Assembly: GCF_004125265.1 (NCBI RefSeq)
Contig: NZ_RDTE01000003.1
Location: 6,882,001-6,946,000, forward strand
Source of the DNA: Streptomyces lydicus
Lineage (GTDB): Bacteria > Actinomycetota > Actinomycetes > Streptomycetales > Streptomycetaceae
Reading direction: 5' to 3'
Length of the DNA: 64,000 nucleotides
Positions 43,004-53,927 of the stretch are shown here, one piece after another. Position 1 is the first letter of the stretch. Each line of letters starts with the position of its first letter. The notes beneath the pieces are model-generated. The model searched no databases. It was not told the DNA's origin and worked only from the letters and a program-made list of their open reading frames with translations. The translations under genes and the position numbers were made by a program.

Positions 43004-44532
43004 GGCCGACGCCAGCTCCGTCCGTCTCGTGCGAGCATTTCGTCCGCCTCGGCGGGGCCCCAGCTGCCCGCCGGGTACTGCGCGGGCCTGCCGTGCTTGT
43101 CCCAGTACTCCTCGATCGGGTCGAGGATCCGCCAGGACTGCTCCACCTCCTCCACACGCGGGAAGAGGTTGGCGTCGCCGAGCAGCACATCGAGGATCAG
43201 CCGCTCGTAGGCCTCGGGGCTGGACTCCGTGAAGGACTCGCCGTAGGCGAAGTCCATCGACACGTCCCGTACCTCCATCGAGGTGCCCGGGACCTTGGAG
43301 CCGAACCTGACGGTCACGCCCTCGTCCGGCTGCACCCGGATGACCAGGGCGTTCTGCCCCAGCTCCTCGGTGGCGGTGCGGTCGAAGGGGGAGTGCGGGG
43401 CGCGCTGGAAGACCACCGCGATCTCGGTGACGCGGCGGCCCAGGCGCTTGCCGGTGCGCAGGTAGAAGGGGACGCCCGCCCAGCGGCGGTTGTCGATCGA
43501 CAGCTTGATCGCGGCATAGGTGTCGGTCTTCGACTTGGGGTCGATGCCGTCTTCCTGGAGGTAGCCGACGGCCTTCTCGCCGCCCTGCCAGCCCTCCGCG
43601 TACTGCGCGCGGACCGTCTCCTTGCCGAGGTCCTTGGGCAGCCGGACCGCGCCCAGCACCTTGGTCTTCTCCGCGACCAGCGCATCCGCCTCGAAGGAGG
43701 CGGGCTCCTCCATGGTGGTCAGCGCGAGCAGCTGGAGGAGGTGGTTCTGGATGACGTCACGGGCGGCGCCGATGCCGTCGTAGTAGCCGGCCCGGCCGCC
43801 GATGCCGATGTCCTCGGCCATCGTGATCTGGACGTGGTCGACATAGCTGCGGTTCCACAGCGGCTCGAACATCGTGTTGGCGAACCGCAGCGCCAGGATG
43901 TTCTGGACCGTCTCCTTGCCCAGGTAGTGGTCGATCCGGAAGACCTCGTGGGGCGGGAAGACCTCGTGGACGATCCGGTTGAGCTCCTGGGCGCTCTCCA
44001 GGTTGTGCCCGAAGGGCTTCTCGATGACCGCGCGCCGCCAGGAGTCCTCCTTCTGGTCGGCCAGCCCGTGCTTCTTCAGCTGCTGGACGACCTGGGGGAA
44101 GAACTTCGGCGGTACGGACAGGTAGAAGGCGAAGTTGCCGCCGGTGCCCTGGGCCTTGTCGAGCTCGCTTATCGTCTCCTTCAGCGTCTCGAAGGCCTCG
44201 TCGTCGTCGAAGTTGCCCTGGACGAAGCGGCAGCCCTGGACCAGCTGCTGCCAGACCTCTTCGCGGAACGGCGTACGGGAGTGCTCCTTGACCGCCGCGT
44301 ACACCTCCTGCGCGAAGTCCTCGTGTTCCCACTCCCGGCGGGCGAACCCGACGAGCGAGAAACCCGGCGGCAGCAGACCGCGGTTGGCCAGGTCGTAGAC
44401 GGCGGGCATCAGCTTTTTACGGGACAAATCGCCCGTGACGCCAAAGATCACCAGGCCCGACGGCCCCGCGATACGCGGGAGCCGTCGGTCCAGGGCGTCA
44501 CGAAGCGGGTTGGCTCCGTGTGCATCAGACAA
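43000..44532 (-). CDS. zwf: Glucose-6-phosphate 1-dehydrogenase
   Basis: 510 residues. It oxidises glucose-6-phosphate with NADP+, the entry step of the oxidative pentose-phosphate pathway. The nucleotide-binding GVTGDLSRKKL and catalytic RIDHYLGKE motifs are complete. The only usable start is TTG at 44530-44532, because the tal stop lies in the same frame two codons upstream and no ATG or GTG occurs before the conserved region. A TTG start suggests modest initiation or coupling to tal, 6 bp upstream. Confidence 0.96.
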   Translation of the reverse strand: MSDAHGANPLRDALDRRLPRIAGPSGLVIFGVTGDLSRKKLMPAVYDLANRGLLPPGFSLVGFARREWEHEDFAQEVYAAVKEHSRTPFREEVWQQLVQGCRFVQGNFDDDEAFETLKETISELDKAQGTGGNFAFYLSVPPKFFPQVVQQLKKHGLADQKEDSWRRAVIEKPFGHNLESAQELNRIVHEVFPPHEVFRIDHYLGKETVQNILALRFANTMFEPLWNRSYVDHVQITMAEDIGIGGRAGYYDGIGAARDVIQNHLLQLLALTTMEEPASFEADALVAEKTKVLGAVRLPKDLGKETVRAQYAEGWQGGEKAVGYLQEDGIDPKSKTDTYAAIKLSIDNRRWAGVPFYLRTGKRLGRRVTEIAVVFQRAPHSPFDRTATEELGQNALVIRVQPDEGVTVRFGSKVPGTSMEVRDVSMDFAYGESFTESSPEAYERLILDVLLGDANLFPRVEEVEQSWRILDPIEEYWDKHGRPAQYPAGSWGPAEADEMLARDGRSWRRP

Positions 44533-44538
44533 GAGAGA

Positions 44539-45657
44539 TCAGCCCTCCGAGGGAGCGAGGCGCTTGAGCTCCGCCTCCGTGGACTTGAGCAGGTCGTTCC
44601 AGGACGCCTCGAACTTCTCCACGCCCTCGTCCTCCAGGACCTGTACGACCTCGTCGTACGAGATCCCGAGCTTTTCGGTCGCCGCCAGGTCGGCCTTGGC
44701 GGCCGCGTAGCCGGCGCGCACGGTGTCACCGGTGATCCGGCCGTGGTCGGCGGTGGCCTCCAGGGTGGCCTCCGGCATGGTGTTGACCGTGCCCGGGGCG
44801 ACCAGGTCGTCGACGTACAGGGTGTCCTTGTAGGCCGGGTCCTTGACGCCGGTCGAGGCCCACAGCGGACGCTGCTTGTTGGCGCCGGCCTTGTCCAGGG
44901 CGGCCCAGCGCTCGGAGGAGAAGACCTCCTCGTACGCCTGGTAGGCCAGCCGGGCGTTGGCCAGCGCGGCCTTGCCCTTGAGGGCCTTGGCCTCGTCCGT
45001 GCCCAGCTTCTCCAGGCGCTTGTCGATCTCGGTGTCCACCCGGGACACGAAGAACGACGCGACCGAGCGGATCAGGGACAGGTCCAGGCCCGCGGCCTTG
45101 GCCTTCTCCAGGCCCGCCAGGTAGGCGTCCATGACCTCGCGGTAGCGCTCCAGCGAGAAGATCAGGGTGACATTGACGCTGATGCCCAGGCCGATGACCT
45201 CGGTGATCGCCGGGAGACCCGCCTTGGTGGCCGGGATCTTGATCAGCGTGTTGGGGCGGTCCACCAGCCAGGCCAGCTGCTTGGCCTCGGCGATGGTCGG
45301 GACGGTGTGGTGCGCCAGGCGCGGGTCCACCTCGATGGAGACCCGGCCGTCCTGGCCGCCGGTGGCGTCGAAGACCGGGCGCAGGATGTCGGCGGCGTCG
45401 CGGACGTCCGCCGTCGTGATCATGCGGATGGCTTCCTCGACGGTGACCTTGCGGGCGGCGAGGTCGGCGAGCTGCTGCTCGTAGCCGTCGCCCGAGGAGA
45501 TCGCCTTCTGGAAGATCGACGGGTTCGTCGTGACACCGACGACATGCTGCTGGTCGATCAGCTCGGCGAGGTTGCCGGACGTGATGCGCTTGCGCGACAG
45601 GTCGTCCAGCCAGATCGCGACGCCTTCGTCGGAGAGGCGCTTGAGTGCGTCTGTCAT
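44539..45657 (-). CDS. tal: Transaldolase
   Basis: 372 residues, the longer actinobacterial type. It transfers the dihydroxyacetone unit between sedoheptulose-7-phosphate and glyceraldehyde-3-phosphate. The Schiff-base lysine is in TLIKIPATKAG. Flanking motifs are VGVTTNPSIFQKAI at the N-terminus and NVTLIFSLERY. The ATG at 45655-45657 follows GGAG at a long spacing. It lies 37 bp downstream of tkt and 6 bp upstream of zwf. Confidence 0.96.
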   Translation of the reverse strand: MTDALKRLSDEGVAIWLDDLSRKRITSGNLAELIDQQHVVGVTTNPSIFQKAISSGDGYEQQLADLAARKVTVEEAIRMITTADVRDAADILRPVFDATGGQDGRVSIEVDPRLAHHTVPTIAEAKQLAWLVDRPNTLIKIPATKAGLPAITEVIGLGISVNVTLIFSLERYREVMDAYLAGLEKAKAAGLDLSLIRSVASFFVSRVDTEIDKRLEKLGTDEAKALKGKAALANARLAYQAYEEVFSSERWAALDKAGANKQRPLWASTGVKDPAYKDTLYVDDLVAPGTVNTMPEATLEATADHGRITGDTVRAGYAAAKADLAATEKLGISYDEVVQVLEDEGVEKFEASWNDLLKSTEAELKRLAPSEG

Positions 45658-45694
45658 GGGTTCTGCATCTCCTACTTGTCGTGTGCGGGCGTCG

Positions 45695-47797
<2,103 letters not shown>

Positions 47798-48255
47798 CCT
47801 GAGTCAGGGCTCCTCTCCACATGTCGAATGCCGCGGACGGTATGTCCGCCAGGCGGTGTCGAGCCTACCCCCGCAAGTGCGTGCGTCTTTTCGACGCTCA
47901 GTCGGTGTTTTCGGCGCTCAGTCGGTGCGTAGGTGTCACGGTGGCTTGTCGCTTTGGGCAACCACCTCACCACCGGGGGCATTCCCGGCACCGAGGCGAC
48001 GGCCCTACGCACCAGACTGCCGGGCGGCGGTCGCGTTCGCCTCCCGAACGCCGGGTGGCCACCGGCCAATAGATACGGCGGTGCCCCGTGCCCCGACGTC
48101 CAACACGACCCCACCCCCGCGAAGATCGCCTTATGGCCAACGTCTAAAGTGGCGTGGTACGCGCAAGCCCTTCACCGGGTATTCACGGCCGGACGGGCTT
48201 GCAGGCCTTATCTCTTCCGCGGCAGAGGCCGCTGATGTTACTTCCAGGGGTGTGC
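47798..48255. other. Divergent regulatory spacer between tkt and ctaB
   Basis: 458 bp. It contains two adjacent 20-bp direct repeats (47888-47907 and 47908-47927, 19 of 20 identical: TTTTCG(A/G)CGCTCAGTCGGTG), which could be an operator. TAAAGT at 48145-48150 is a possible -10 for ctaB. No gene was recognised. Confidence 0.55.
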
Positions 48256-49206
48256 GTGACGGCCGTCGAATCCCGTCCTGTGGGGGCGCTTTCTCCGGTC
48301 CCCGGGAGTCCTGGCCATCGGCCGCTCGGGGCCCGCGTCAAGGCGTTCGTGGCGCTGACCAAGCCGCGGGTCATCGAGCTGCTGCTGATGACCACGGTGC
48401 CGGTGATGTTCCTGGCGGCCAAGGGTGTGCCGGACCTGACGCTGGTGCTGGTGACCTGCGTCGGCGGATATCTCTCCGCCGGCGGCGCCGCCGCGTTCAA
48501 CATGTACCTCGACCGCGACATCGACGCGCTGATGGACCGTACGGCCCAGCGGCCGCTGGTCACGGGCATGGTGAGCCCCCGCGAATGCCTGGTCTTCGCG
48601 ACCGCGCTCGCGGTGGGCTCCACGGCCCTGTTCTGGTTCCTCGTCAACCCGCTGTCGGCGATGCTGTCGCTCGGTGCGCTGCTTTTCTATGTCGTCGTCT
48701 ACACGATGATCCTCAAGCGGCGGACCTCCCAGAACATCGTCTGGGGCGGCATCGCGGGCTGTATGCCGGTCTTCATCGGCTGGTCGTCGGTGACGAACTC
48801 CGTCTCCTGGGCCTCGTTCATCCTCTTCCTCGTCATCTTCTTCTGGACGCCGCCGCATTACTGGCCGCTGTCGATGAAGGTCAAGGACGACTACGAGCGC
48901 GTCGGGGTGCCGATGCTGCCGGCCGTCGCGGGCAACAAGGTCGTCGCGCGCCAGATCGTCGCCTACAGCTGGGTGATGGTGGCCGTCTCGCTGCTGCTGC
49001 AGCCGCTGGGCTACACGGGCTGGTTCTACACCGCCGTCGCGGTCGTCTGCGGCGCCTTCTGGCTCAAGGAGGCGCACGGTCTGCAGTCCCGCGCCAAGGC
49101 CGGGATCACGGGCGCCAAGCTCAAGGAGATGCGGCTGTTCCACTGGTCCATCACCTATGTGTCGCTGCTGTTCGTCGCCGTCGCCGTGGATCCCTTCCTT
49201 CGTTGA
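48256..49206 (+). CDS. ctaB: Protoheme IX farnesyltransferase (heme O synthase)
   Basis: 316 residues with eight or nine membrane segments. It farnesylates heme b to heme O for cytochrome oxidase. The allylic-diphosphate motif NMYLDRDIDALMDRT and the second region (YTMILKRRTSQNIVWGG, then WTPPHYWPLSMKVKDDY) are intact. The GTG at 48256 is chosen because AGGGG lies 5-6 nt upstream. An in-frame ATG at 48235 would add seven residues including a TTA codon, and a GTG at 48250 has no spaced ribosome binding site. Confidence 0.95.
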   Translation: MTAVESRPVGALSPVPGSPGHRPLGARVKAFVALTKPRVIELLLMTTVPVMFLAAKGVPDLTLVLVTCVGGYLSAGGAAAFNMYLDRDIDALMDRTAQRPLVTGMVSPRECLVFATALAVGSTALFWFLVNPLSAMLSLGALLFYVVVYTMILKRRTSQNIVWGGIAGCMPVFIGWSSVTNSVSWASFILFLVIFFWTPPHYWPLSMKVKDDYERVGVPMLPAVAGNKVVARQIVAYSWVMVAVSLLLQPLGYTGWFYTAVAVVCGAFWLKEAHGLQSRAKAGITGAKLKEMRLFHWSITYVSLLFVAVAVDPFLR

Positions 49207-49229
49207 TTACCGATGGGTAGCATGTCGGT

Positions 49230-49613
49230 ATGGCAGACACCCAGCAGGCGGACGAGCAGACGGAGACGGCGGCCGGTGTGAAGGCCGCGGCACGCACCGA
49301 CAAGAAGGCCGGCAAGCACGCCGACCGGCTCGCCAAGCAGATCCGCGCCTTCGCCGCCACGCACGGCGGCAGCGCCGAGGGCCAGCTCGCGCACATCGGC
49401 CGGGGCCGCACCCGGATCGCACTCGTCGGGGCCGACGGCGAGTGGGGCAACCTCGTCGCGGACACCTTCGGCTCCGCCAAGGACGCCGCCGACAAGGCCG
49501 GCCTCACGCTCCTCGACGACTTCGACGGCGACCTCGCCGCCAGGGTCCGTACCGGCCGCTACGAGTGGTCCCGGATGGCGGGCATCCAGGTGGGCGGCCC
49601 GTCCAACGGCTGA
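49230..49613 (+). CDS. Conserved hypothetical protein
   Basis: 127 residues, not assigned to a family. A charged Lys/Ala N-terminal part (1-45) precedes a compact segment with GRGRTRIALVGADGEWGNLVA and DTFGSAKDAADKAGLTLLDDF. It is probably cytoplasmic. The ATG has no ribosome binding site. TAGCAT (49218-49223) lies 6 nt upstream, so a leaderless transcript starting just after ctaB is likely. Association with heme synthesis is by position only. Confidence 0.7.
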   Translation: MADTQQADEQTETAAGVKAAARTDKKAGKHADRLAKQIRAFAATHGGSAEGQLAHIGRGRTRIALVGADGEWGNLVADTFGSAKDAADKAGLTLLDDFDGDLAARVRTGRYEWSRMAGIQVGGPSNG

Positions 49614-49750
49614 CGGCCCGGCGCCCGCGCGCCGTGCGCCGGAGCGCACGCCGGAAGCGGAGCCCGCTACCTCACCACCTCCTCGCCCGTTAAGCCCACC
49701 AGGTGCGGCGCTCGGGCCGCGCCCGGCGGGCCTACGGCGAGGAGGAGCGG

Positions 49751-50797
49751 ATGGACGGCCTTCCGCCGCTCATCGATCAGCACAGCCACGGCGCGGTGCA
49801 CGGTGAGCTCGGTCTCGGCTCCTTCGAGACCCACCTCGCCGCCGCGGCCGGTGCGCACGGCCCGGCCCCCGCGGGCACCAGCTACTTCGACAGCTTCACG
49901 GGCCTTGCGATACGCCGCTGGTGCCCGCCGCTGCTCGGCCTGGAACCCCGGTGCCCGCCCGCCCGCTACCTGGCCCGCAGGCGCGAGGTCGGCGCCTACC
50001 GGGCCGGCCGTCTGCTGCTGCGCGGCTCGGGCATCGGCACCTTCCTGCTGGAGGCCGGCACCCCCGATGCCCTGACCTCGGCCGGTGAACTCGCCACGGC
50101 CGCCGAAGCCGGGGCCCACGAGGTCGTCCGGCTCGAACCGCTCGCCGAGCAGGTCGCCGACACCTCCGGCAGCGTCGACTCCTTCCTCGGCTACACCGCC
50201 GAGGCCCTCTACGGCGCGGCCCAGCACGCCACTGCCTTCGCCTCCGGGGCCACCCACTGCGACGGGCACGCGCCTGAAGCGGGAGAGGTACGGCGCGCCG
50301 CGGACCGCTGGCTGCGCGGCCGCCGTCCTGGGGAGCGGCTGGGGGAGCCCGTGCTCGTACGGCACCTGTTGTGGAGCGCGGTGGCGACGGGTCTCCCGGT
50401 GCAGCTGCACTGCCCCGATCCGCGGCCGCTGGCGGCCTTCCTGCGCGCCACGACCGGCATCGGCTCGGCTCTCGTCCTGCTGCCGCGGGCGCCGCACCAC
50501 CGGCGGGCGGCGGAACTCGCCGCGGTGCACGCCCATGTGTACGCCGACGCCGGGCCCCGCCCCGCGGACACGCTCGACCGGGCGCCGTTCGGCAAGCTGC
50601 TCTTCTCCTCGGGCGCCCGCGGGCTGCCCGAGCTCTATGTGACCGGCGCCCGGTGCTTCCTGCGGGCCATGGGCCGCCTCGTACGGGAGTGGGCCGACGA
50701 GGGGCTGTGCGGCGCCGAGGAAGGGCGCCGGATCACCGAGATGGTCGGGTCGGGGACCGCGCGCCGGATCTACCGGCTGAGCGCGGCGGCCGGCTGA
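49751..50797 (+). CDS. Amidohydrolase-family metal-dependent hydrolase
   Basis: 348 residues. IDQHSHG near residue 8 matches the first metal-binding HxH of the amidohydrolase TIM barrel. QLHCPDPRPLAAFL (third metal His) and the late LLFSSGARGLPELYV replace the usual D-x-x and GSD motifs. Several ligands differ from classical members, so the metal site may be reduced. The ATG at 49751 follows GGAGGAG. The 3' end overlaps the convergent ctaA-type gene by 28 bp. Substrate unknown. Confidence 0.7.
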   Translation: MDGLPPLIDQHSHGAVHGELGLGSFETHLAAAAGAHGPAPAGTSYFDSFTGLAIRRWCPPLLGLEPRCPPARYLARRREVGAYRAGRLLLRGSGIGTFLLEAGTPDALTSAGELATAAEAGAHEVVRLEPLAEQVADTSGSVDSFLGYTAEALYGAAQHATAFASGATHCDGHAPEAGEVRRAADRWLRGRRPGERLGEPVLVRHLLWSAVATGLPVQLHCPDPRPLAAFLRATTGIGSALVLLPRAPHHRRAAELAAVHAHVYADAGPRPADTLDRAPFGKLLFSSGARGLPELYVTGARCFLRAMGRLVREWADEGLCGAEEGRRITEMVGSGTARRIYRLSAAAG

Positions 50798-51771
50798 GGT
50801 TCCGGTGCCTCGTGCCCGTCCGCGGGCACGTCGGAGTCCTCCAGGGGACCGCGGTCGCGCAAGGACAGGCAGACCCGCAGCACACAGAGCCACACCAGGG
50901 CCGACCCCAGCATGTGGAAGCCGATGACGATCTCGGGCAGGCCCATGAAGTACTGGACGTAGCCGATGACGCCCTGCAGGCCGAGGCAGGCGAGCAGTTC
51001 CAGGACCTTCCGGCGCGGGGCGGCCGGGGCCTTGACGGCCCGCAGGGTGAACCACAGGGCGACGGCCAGGCCGACGACGATGTAGACGAAGTCGACATGG
51101 AGCTGGGTGATCTCCTGCCAGTCCAGCGGGATGCGGTGCACCTTCCTGGCGTCACCCGCGTGCGGGCCCGTGCCGGTGACGACCGTGCCGATGACGGTGA
51201 GCGCGCCGGTCGCCCCCACCAGCAGCCAGGCCAGCTGCCGCACCGGACGGGCGACCAGCTCGCGCGGTGTCCCGTCGCCCTCGCAGGCGCGCAGCCAGCT
51301 CAGCACGGCGACCGTGAGCAGGCCGGTGGCCGCCAGGAAGTGCGAGCTGACGATGTACGGGTTCAGGCCGGTGAGGACCGTGATGCCGCCGACGACGGCG
51401 TTGGTCATGACGAGCCAGAACTGCGCCCAGCCCAGGCGGGTGAGCGAGCGGCGCCGGGGGTGGCGGGCGCGGGCGGCGATGATGAACACTCCGACGACCA
51501 CGCACAGCACATCGGTCAGCATGCGGTTGCTGAACTCGATGATCCCGTTGATGCCCATCGCGGCGGTCGGGGTGAGGCTGTCCGGCGTGCACTTGGGCCA
51601 GGTCGAGCAGCCCAGTCCGGACTGGGAGAGCCGGACGGCGCCCCCGGTGACGACGATGATCACGGCCATCACGACGGTGGCCAGCGCGGCCCGTCGCACG
51701 AAGGCGGCGGACGGCTGCCAGCGGCGGGCGATCAGCTCGAGGGGATTCAGCGTTTTCGGCACGGGAGACAT
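50770..51771 (-). CDS. ctaA: Heme A synthase, COX15/CtaA family
   Basis: 333 residues with eight membrane helices. It oxidises heme O to heme A for the aa3-type oxidase, the step after CtaB. Family features are GGAVRLSQSGLGCSTWPKC, EFSNR, the heme-ligand histidines in SSHFLAA, QLHVDFVY and VIGFHMLG, and the paired Cys (CSTWPKC) near the first loop. The ATG at 51769-51771 follows AAGGA; a TTG at 51792 is a weaker alternative. Its 3' end overlaps the convergent hydrolase. Confidence 0.93.
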   Translation of the reverse strand: MSPVPKTLNPLELIARRWQPSAAFVRRAALATVVMAVIIVVTGGAVRLSQSGLGCSTWPKCTPDSLTPTAAMGINGIIEFSNRMLTDVLCVVVGVFIIAARARHPRRRSLTRLGWAQFWLVMTNAVVGGITVLTGLNPYIVSSHFLAATGLLTVAVLSWLRACEGDGTPRELVARPVRQLAWLLVGATGALTVIGTVVTGTGPHAGDARKVHRIPLDWQEITQLHVDFVYIVVGLAVALWFTLRAVKAPAAPRRKVLELLACLGLQGVIGYVQYFMGLPEIVIGFHMLGSALVWLCVLRVCLSLRDRGPLEDSDVPADGHEAPEPQPAAALSR

Positions 51772-51862
51772 CGTAGGCGGGTCCTTGTGCAAGTTTTCAC
51801 GAGGGGTCGTGCCGGGTGGCGGACCGGGCCGGGACCACTCGGCGGCACGGCCGCCCGGCGGC

Positions 51863-52681
51863 TCACTCCCAGCGGAAGAAGCGGGCCGCCGTGCCCAGTC
51901 CCAGCACCGACCAGACCGCCAGGATGCCCAGGTCCCGCCAGGGGATCTGGGCGCCGTGCTGGAGGACGCCGCGCAGTCCGTCGGACAGCGCGGCGATCGG
52001 CAGCAGTCCGAGCACGCTCTGTGCGGCCTCGGGGAACTTGTCCAGCGGGACGATCACGCCGCCGCCGACCAGCAGCAGCAGGAACACCAGGTTGGCCGCC
52101 GCGAGGGTGGCCTCCGCCTTGAGCGTGCTGGCCATCAGCAGGCCCAGGCCCGAGAAGGCGGCCGTGCCCAGCAGGAGCAGCAGCACCACCGAGAGCGGGT
52201 TGCCGTGCGGCGACCAGCCCAGCGCCAGGGCCACGGCCGTCAGCAGCGCGGTCTGCAGCACCTCGGTGACCAGCACCGCGCAGGTCTTGGCGGTCATCAG
52301 CCCCCAGCGCGGCAGCGGCGAGACGGCCAGCCGCTTGAGCACGCCGTAGCGCCGTTCGAAGCCGGTCGCGATGGCCTGGCCGGTGAAGGCGGTCGACAGC
52401 ACGGCGAGCGCCAGGATGCCGGGCGCCAGGAAGTCCACGGAGCTGCCCTTGCCGCCGGCCGTGTCGGTGGGCACCGCGATGATGTCGACGGCGGAGAACA
52501 GCACCAGCAGCAGCGTCGGGATGATGACGGTCAGCAGCAGCTGCTCGCCGTTACGCAGCAGCATCCTGGTCTCCAGGGCCGCCTGTGCGCGGATCATCCG
52601 GGGCAGCGGGGCGGCACCGGGCCGCGGGGTGAACGTACCGGTGCCGGCGGCGGTGCCGTTTCCGGCCTCCAGGGCGGTCAT
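51863..52681 (-). CDS. ABC-2 type transporter permease
   Basis: 272 residues with six membrane segments, typical of DrrB-like permeases. Segments include LLLTVIIPTLLLVLF, ILALAVLSTAFTGQAIATGF, ERRYGVLKRLAVSPLPRW (the coupling region) and a long hydrophobic C-terminal half. The ATG overlaps the ATPase stop (ATGA), so both subunits are made together. Substrate unknown; the location between ctaA and suf is conserved in streptomycetes. Confidence 0.9.
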   Translation of the reverse strand: MTALEAGNGTAAGTGTFTPRPGAAPLPRMIRAQAALETRMLLRNGEQLLLTVIIPTLLLVLFSAVDIIAVPTDTAGGKGSSVDFLAPGILALAVLSTAFTGQAIATGFERRYGVLKRLAVSPLPRWGLMTAKTCAVLVTEVLQTALLTAVALALGWSPHGNPLSVVLLLLLGTAAFSGLGLLMASTLKAEATLAAANLVFLLLLVGGGVIVPLDKFPEAAQSVLGLLPIAALSDGLRGVLQHGAQIPWRDLGILAVWSVLGLGTAARFFRWE

Positions 52682-53640
52682 GCGCGCAGCTCCTTGCCGG
52701 TCAGTTCCAAGAAGACGTCCTCCAGGGTGTGCCGCTCGACGGCTATCGCGTCGGGCATCACGCCGTTCTGGGCGCACCAGGAGGCGACGGTGGCCAGCAG
52801 CTGCGGGTTGACCTTGCCGTGGACGCGGTAGACGCCGGAGGCCGGTTCGGTGGCGGCGCTGTCGGCGGGCAGCGCCTTGAGGAGCGAGGCGATGTCGAGG
52901 CCGGGGCGGCCGGTGAAGCGCAGGCTGTTCTCGGCGCCGCCGCGGCACAGCTCGTCCGGGGTGCCCTGGGCGATCACCCGGCCGCCGTCGATGATCGCGA
53001 CATCGTCGGCCAGCTGCTCGGCCTCGTCCATGAAGTGGGTGGTCAGCACGGTGCTGACGCCGTCGGCGCGCAGCTCCCGTACGAGGTCCCAGGTGGCGTG
53101 CCGGGCCTGCGGGTCGAGGCCGGCCGTCGGCTCGTCGAGGAAGACGAGTTCGGGGCGGCCGACCACGGCCATCGCCAGTGCGAGGCGCTGCTGCTGGCCG
53201 CCGGACAGCCGCCGGTAGGGCGTCCGGCCGCAGCTGCCCAGGCCGAGCCGGTCGATGAGCCCGCCGACGTCGAGGGGGTGGGCGTGCAGGGTGGCGGTGT
53301 GCCGCAGCATCTCCTCCGCCTTGGCGCCCGCGTAGACGCCGCCGGACTGCAGCATCACGCCGATCCGCGGCCGCAGCGCGGCGGCCTCGGCGACCGGGTC
53401 CAGACCCAGGACCCGGACCCGGCCGGCGTCCGGGCGGCGGTAGCCCTCGCAGGTCTCGACCGTGGTGGTCTTGCCGGCGCCGTTCGGGCCGAGCACGGCG
53501 GTCACCGCGCCGCGTGCGACGGTCAGGTCGAGGCCGTCCACGGCGGTCTTGGTCCCGTATCGCTTGACCAGGCCGACGATCTCGACGGCAGGCTCTCGTC
53601 CGGGGGGCCGGGGGGCGCCCCCCGGGGAGGTGCTGGGCAT
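52678..53640 (-). CDS. ABC transporter ATP-binding protein (DrrA-like)
   Basis: 320 residues. Walker A GPNGAGKTTT, signature LSGGQQQRLALAMAV, Walker B ELVFLDEPTAGLD and the switch TTHFMDEAEQLADD are all intact. The C-terminal 90 residues resemble the DrrA-type extension. It energises the adjacent permease for export. The ATG at 53638-53640 is the likely start but has no obvious ribosome binding site. Its promoter region is shared with sufR, where an iron-box-like palindrome lies at 53841-53854. Confidence 0.92.
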   Translation of the reverse strand: MPSTSPGGAPRPPGREPAVEIVGLVKRYGTKTAVDGLDLTVARGAVTAVLGPNGAGKTTTVETCEGYRRPDAGRVRVLGLDPVAEAAALRPRIGVMLQSGGVYAGAKAEEMLRHTATLHAHPLDVGGLIDRLGLGSCGRTPYRRLSGGQQQRLALAMAVVGRPELVFLDEPTAGLDPQARHATWDLVRELRADGVSTVLTTHFMDEAEQLADDVAIIDGGRVIAQGTPDELCRGGAENSLRFTGRPGLDIASLLKALPADSAATEPASGVYRVHGKVNPQLLATVASWCAQNGVMPDAIAVERHTLEDVFLELTGKELRA

Positions 53641-53840
53641 GGCGGGCAGTCTACGGAGAGTGGCGGGGGGCTCTTCAACGGGGGCGTCGGTGCTTTTCCG
53701 TGCTTTTCCGCGCCCGGGTACGCGAACGGCGGTGTGCGGCCCTGCCGGTTTCACCGCTCCGCGCGCCCCGGTGCGCCCCACCGGGTGGGACCGCCCTGTC
53801 GCAGGTCGGCGGCGCTTCGGGGCGCGGAAGGTACTTGAAT

Positions 53841-53854
53841 TTAGGGCAGCCTAA
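53841..53854. promoter_or_regulatory. Iron-box-like palindrome between the ABC genes and sufR
   Basis: TTAGGGCAGCCTAA has TTAGG/CCTAA arms. Aligned to the DtxR/IdeR consensus it matches 13 of 19 positions, with the left half good and the right half poor. It is a candidate DmdR/IdeR site for iron control of the suf promoter or the ABC genes. Confidence 0.4.
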
Positions 53855-53890
53855 GTGATAGAGGCCACCCGTCCGTGATCCGGACGAGGC

Positions 53891-53927
53891 TTGTATCGCT
53901 TCGGCGAATTACGCAACAATGACGTTG
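53891..53927 (+). promoter_or_regulatory. sufR promoter with embedded SufR operator
   Basis: TTGTAT (53891-53896) is the -35, and AACAAT (53915-53920) is the -10 at 18-bp spacing. CAAC (53914-53917), six bases, GTTG (53924-53927) is the exact palindrome bound by cyanobacterial SufR. It spans the -10 to the start codon, so a bound repressor would block transcription of the whole suf operon. Confidence 0.65.
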
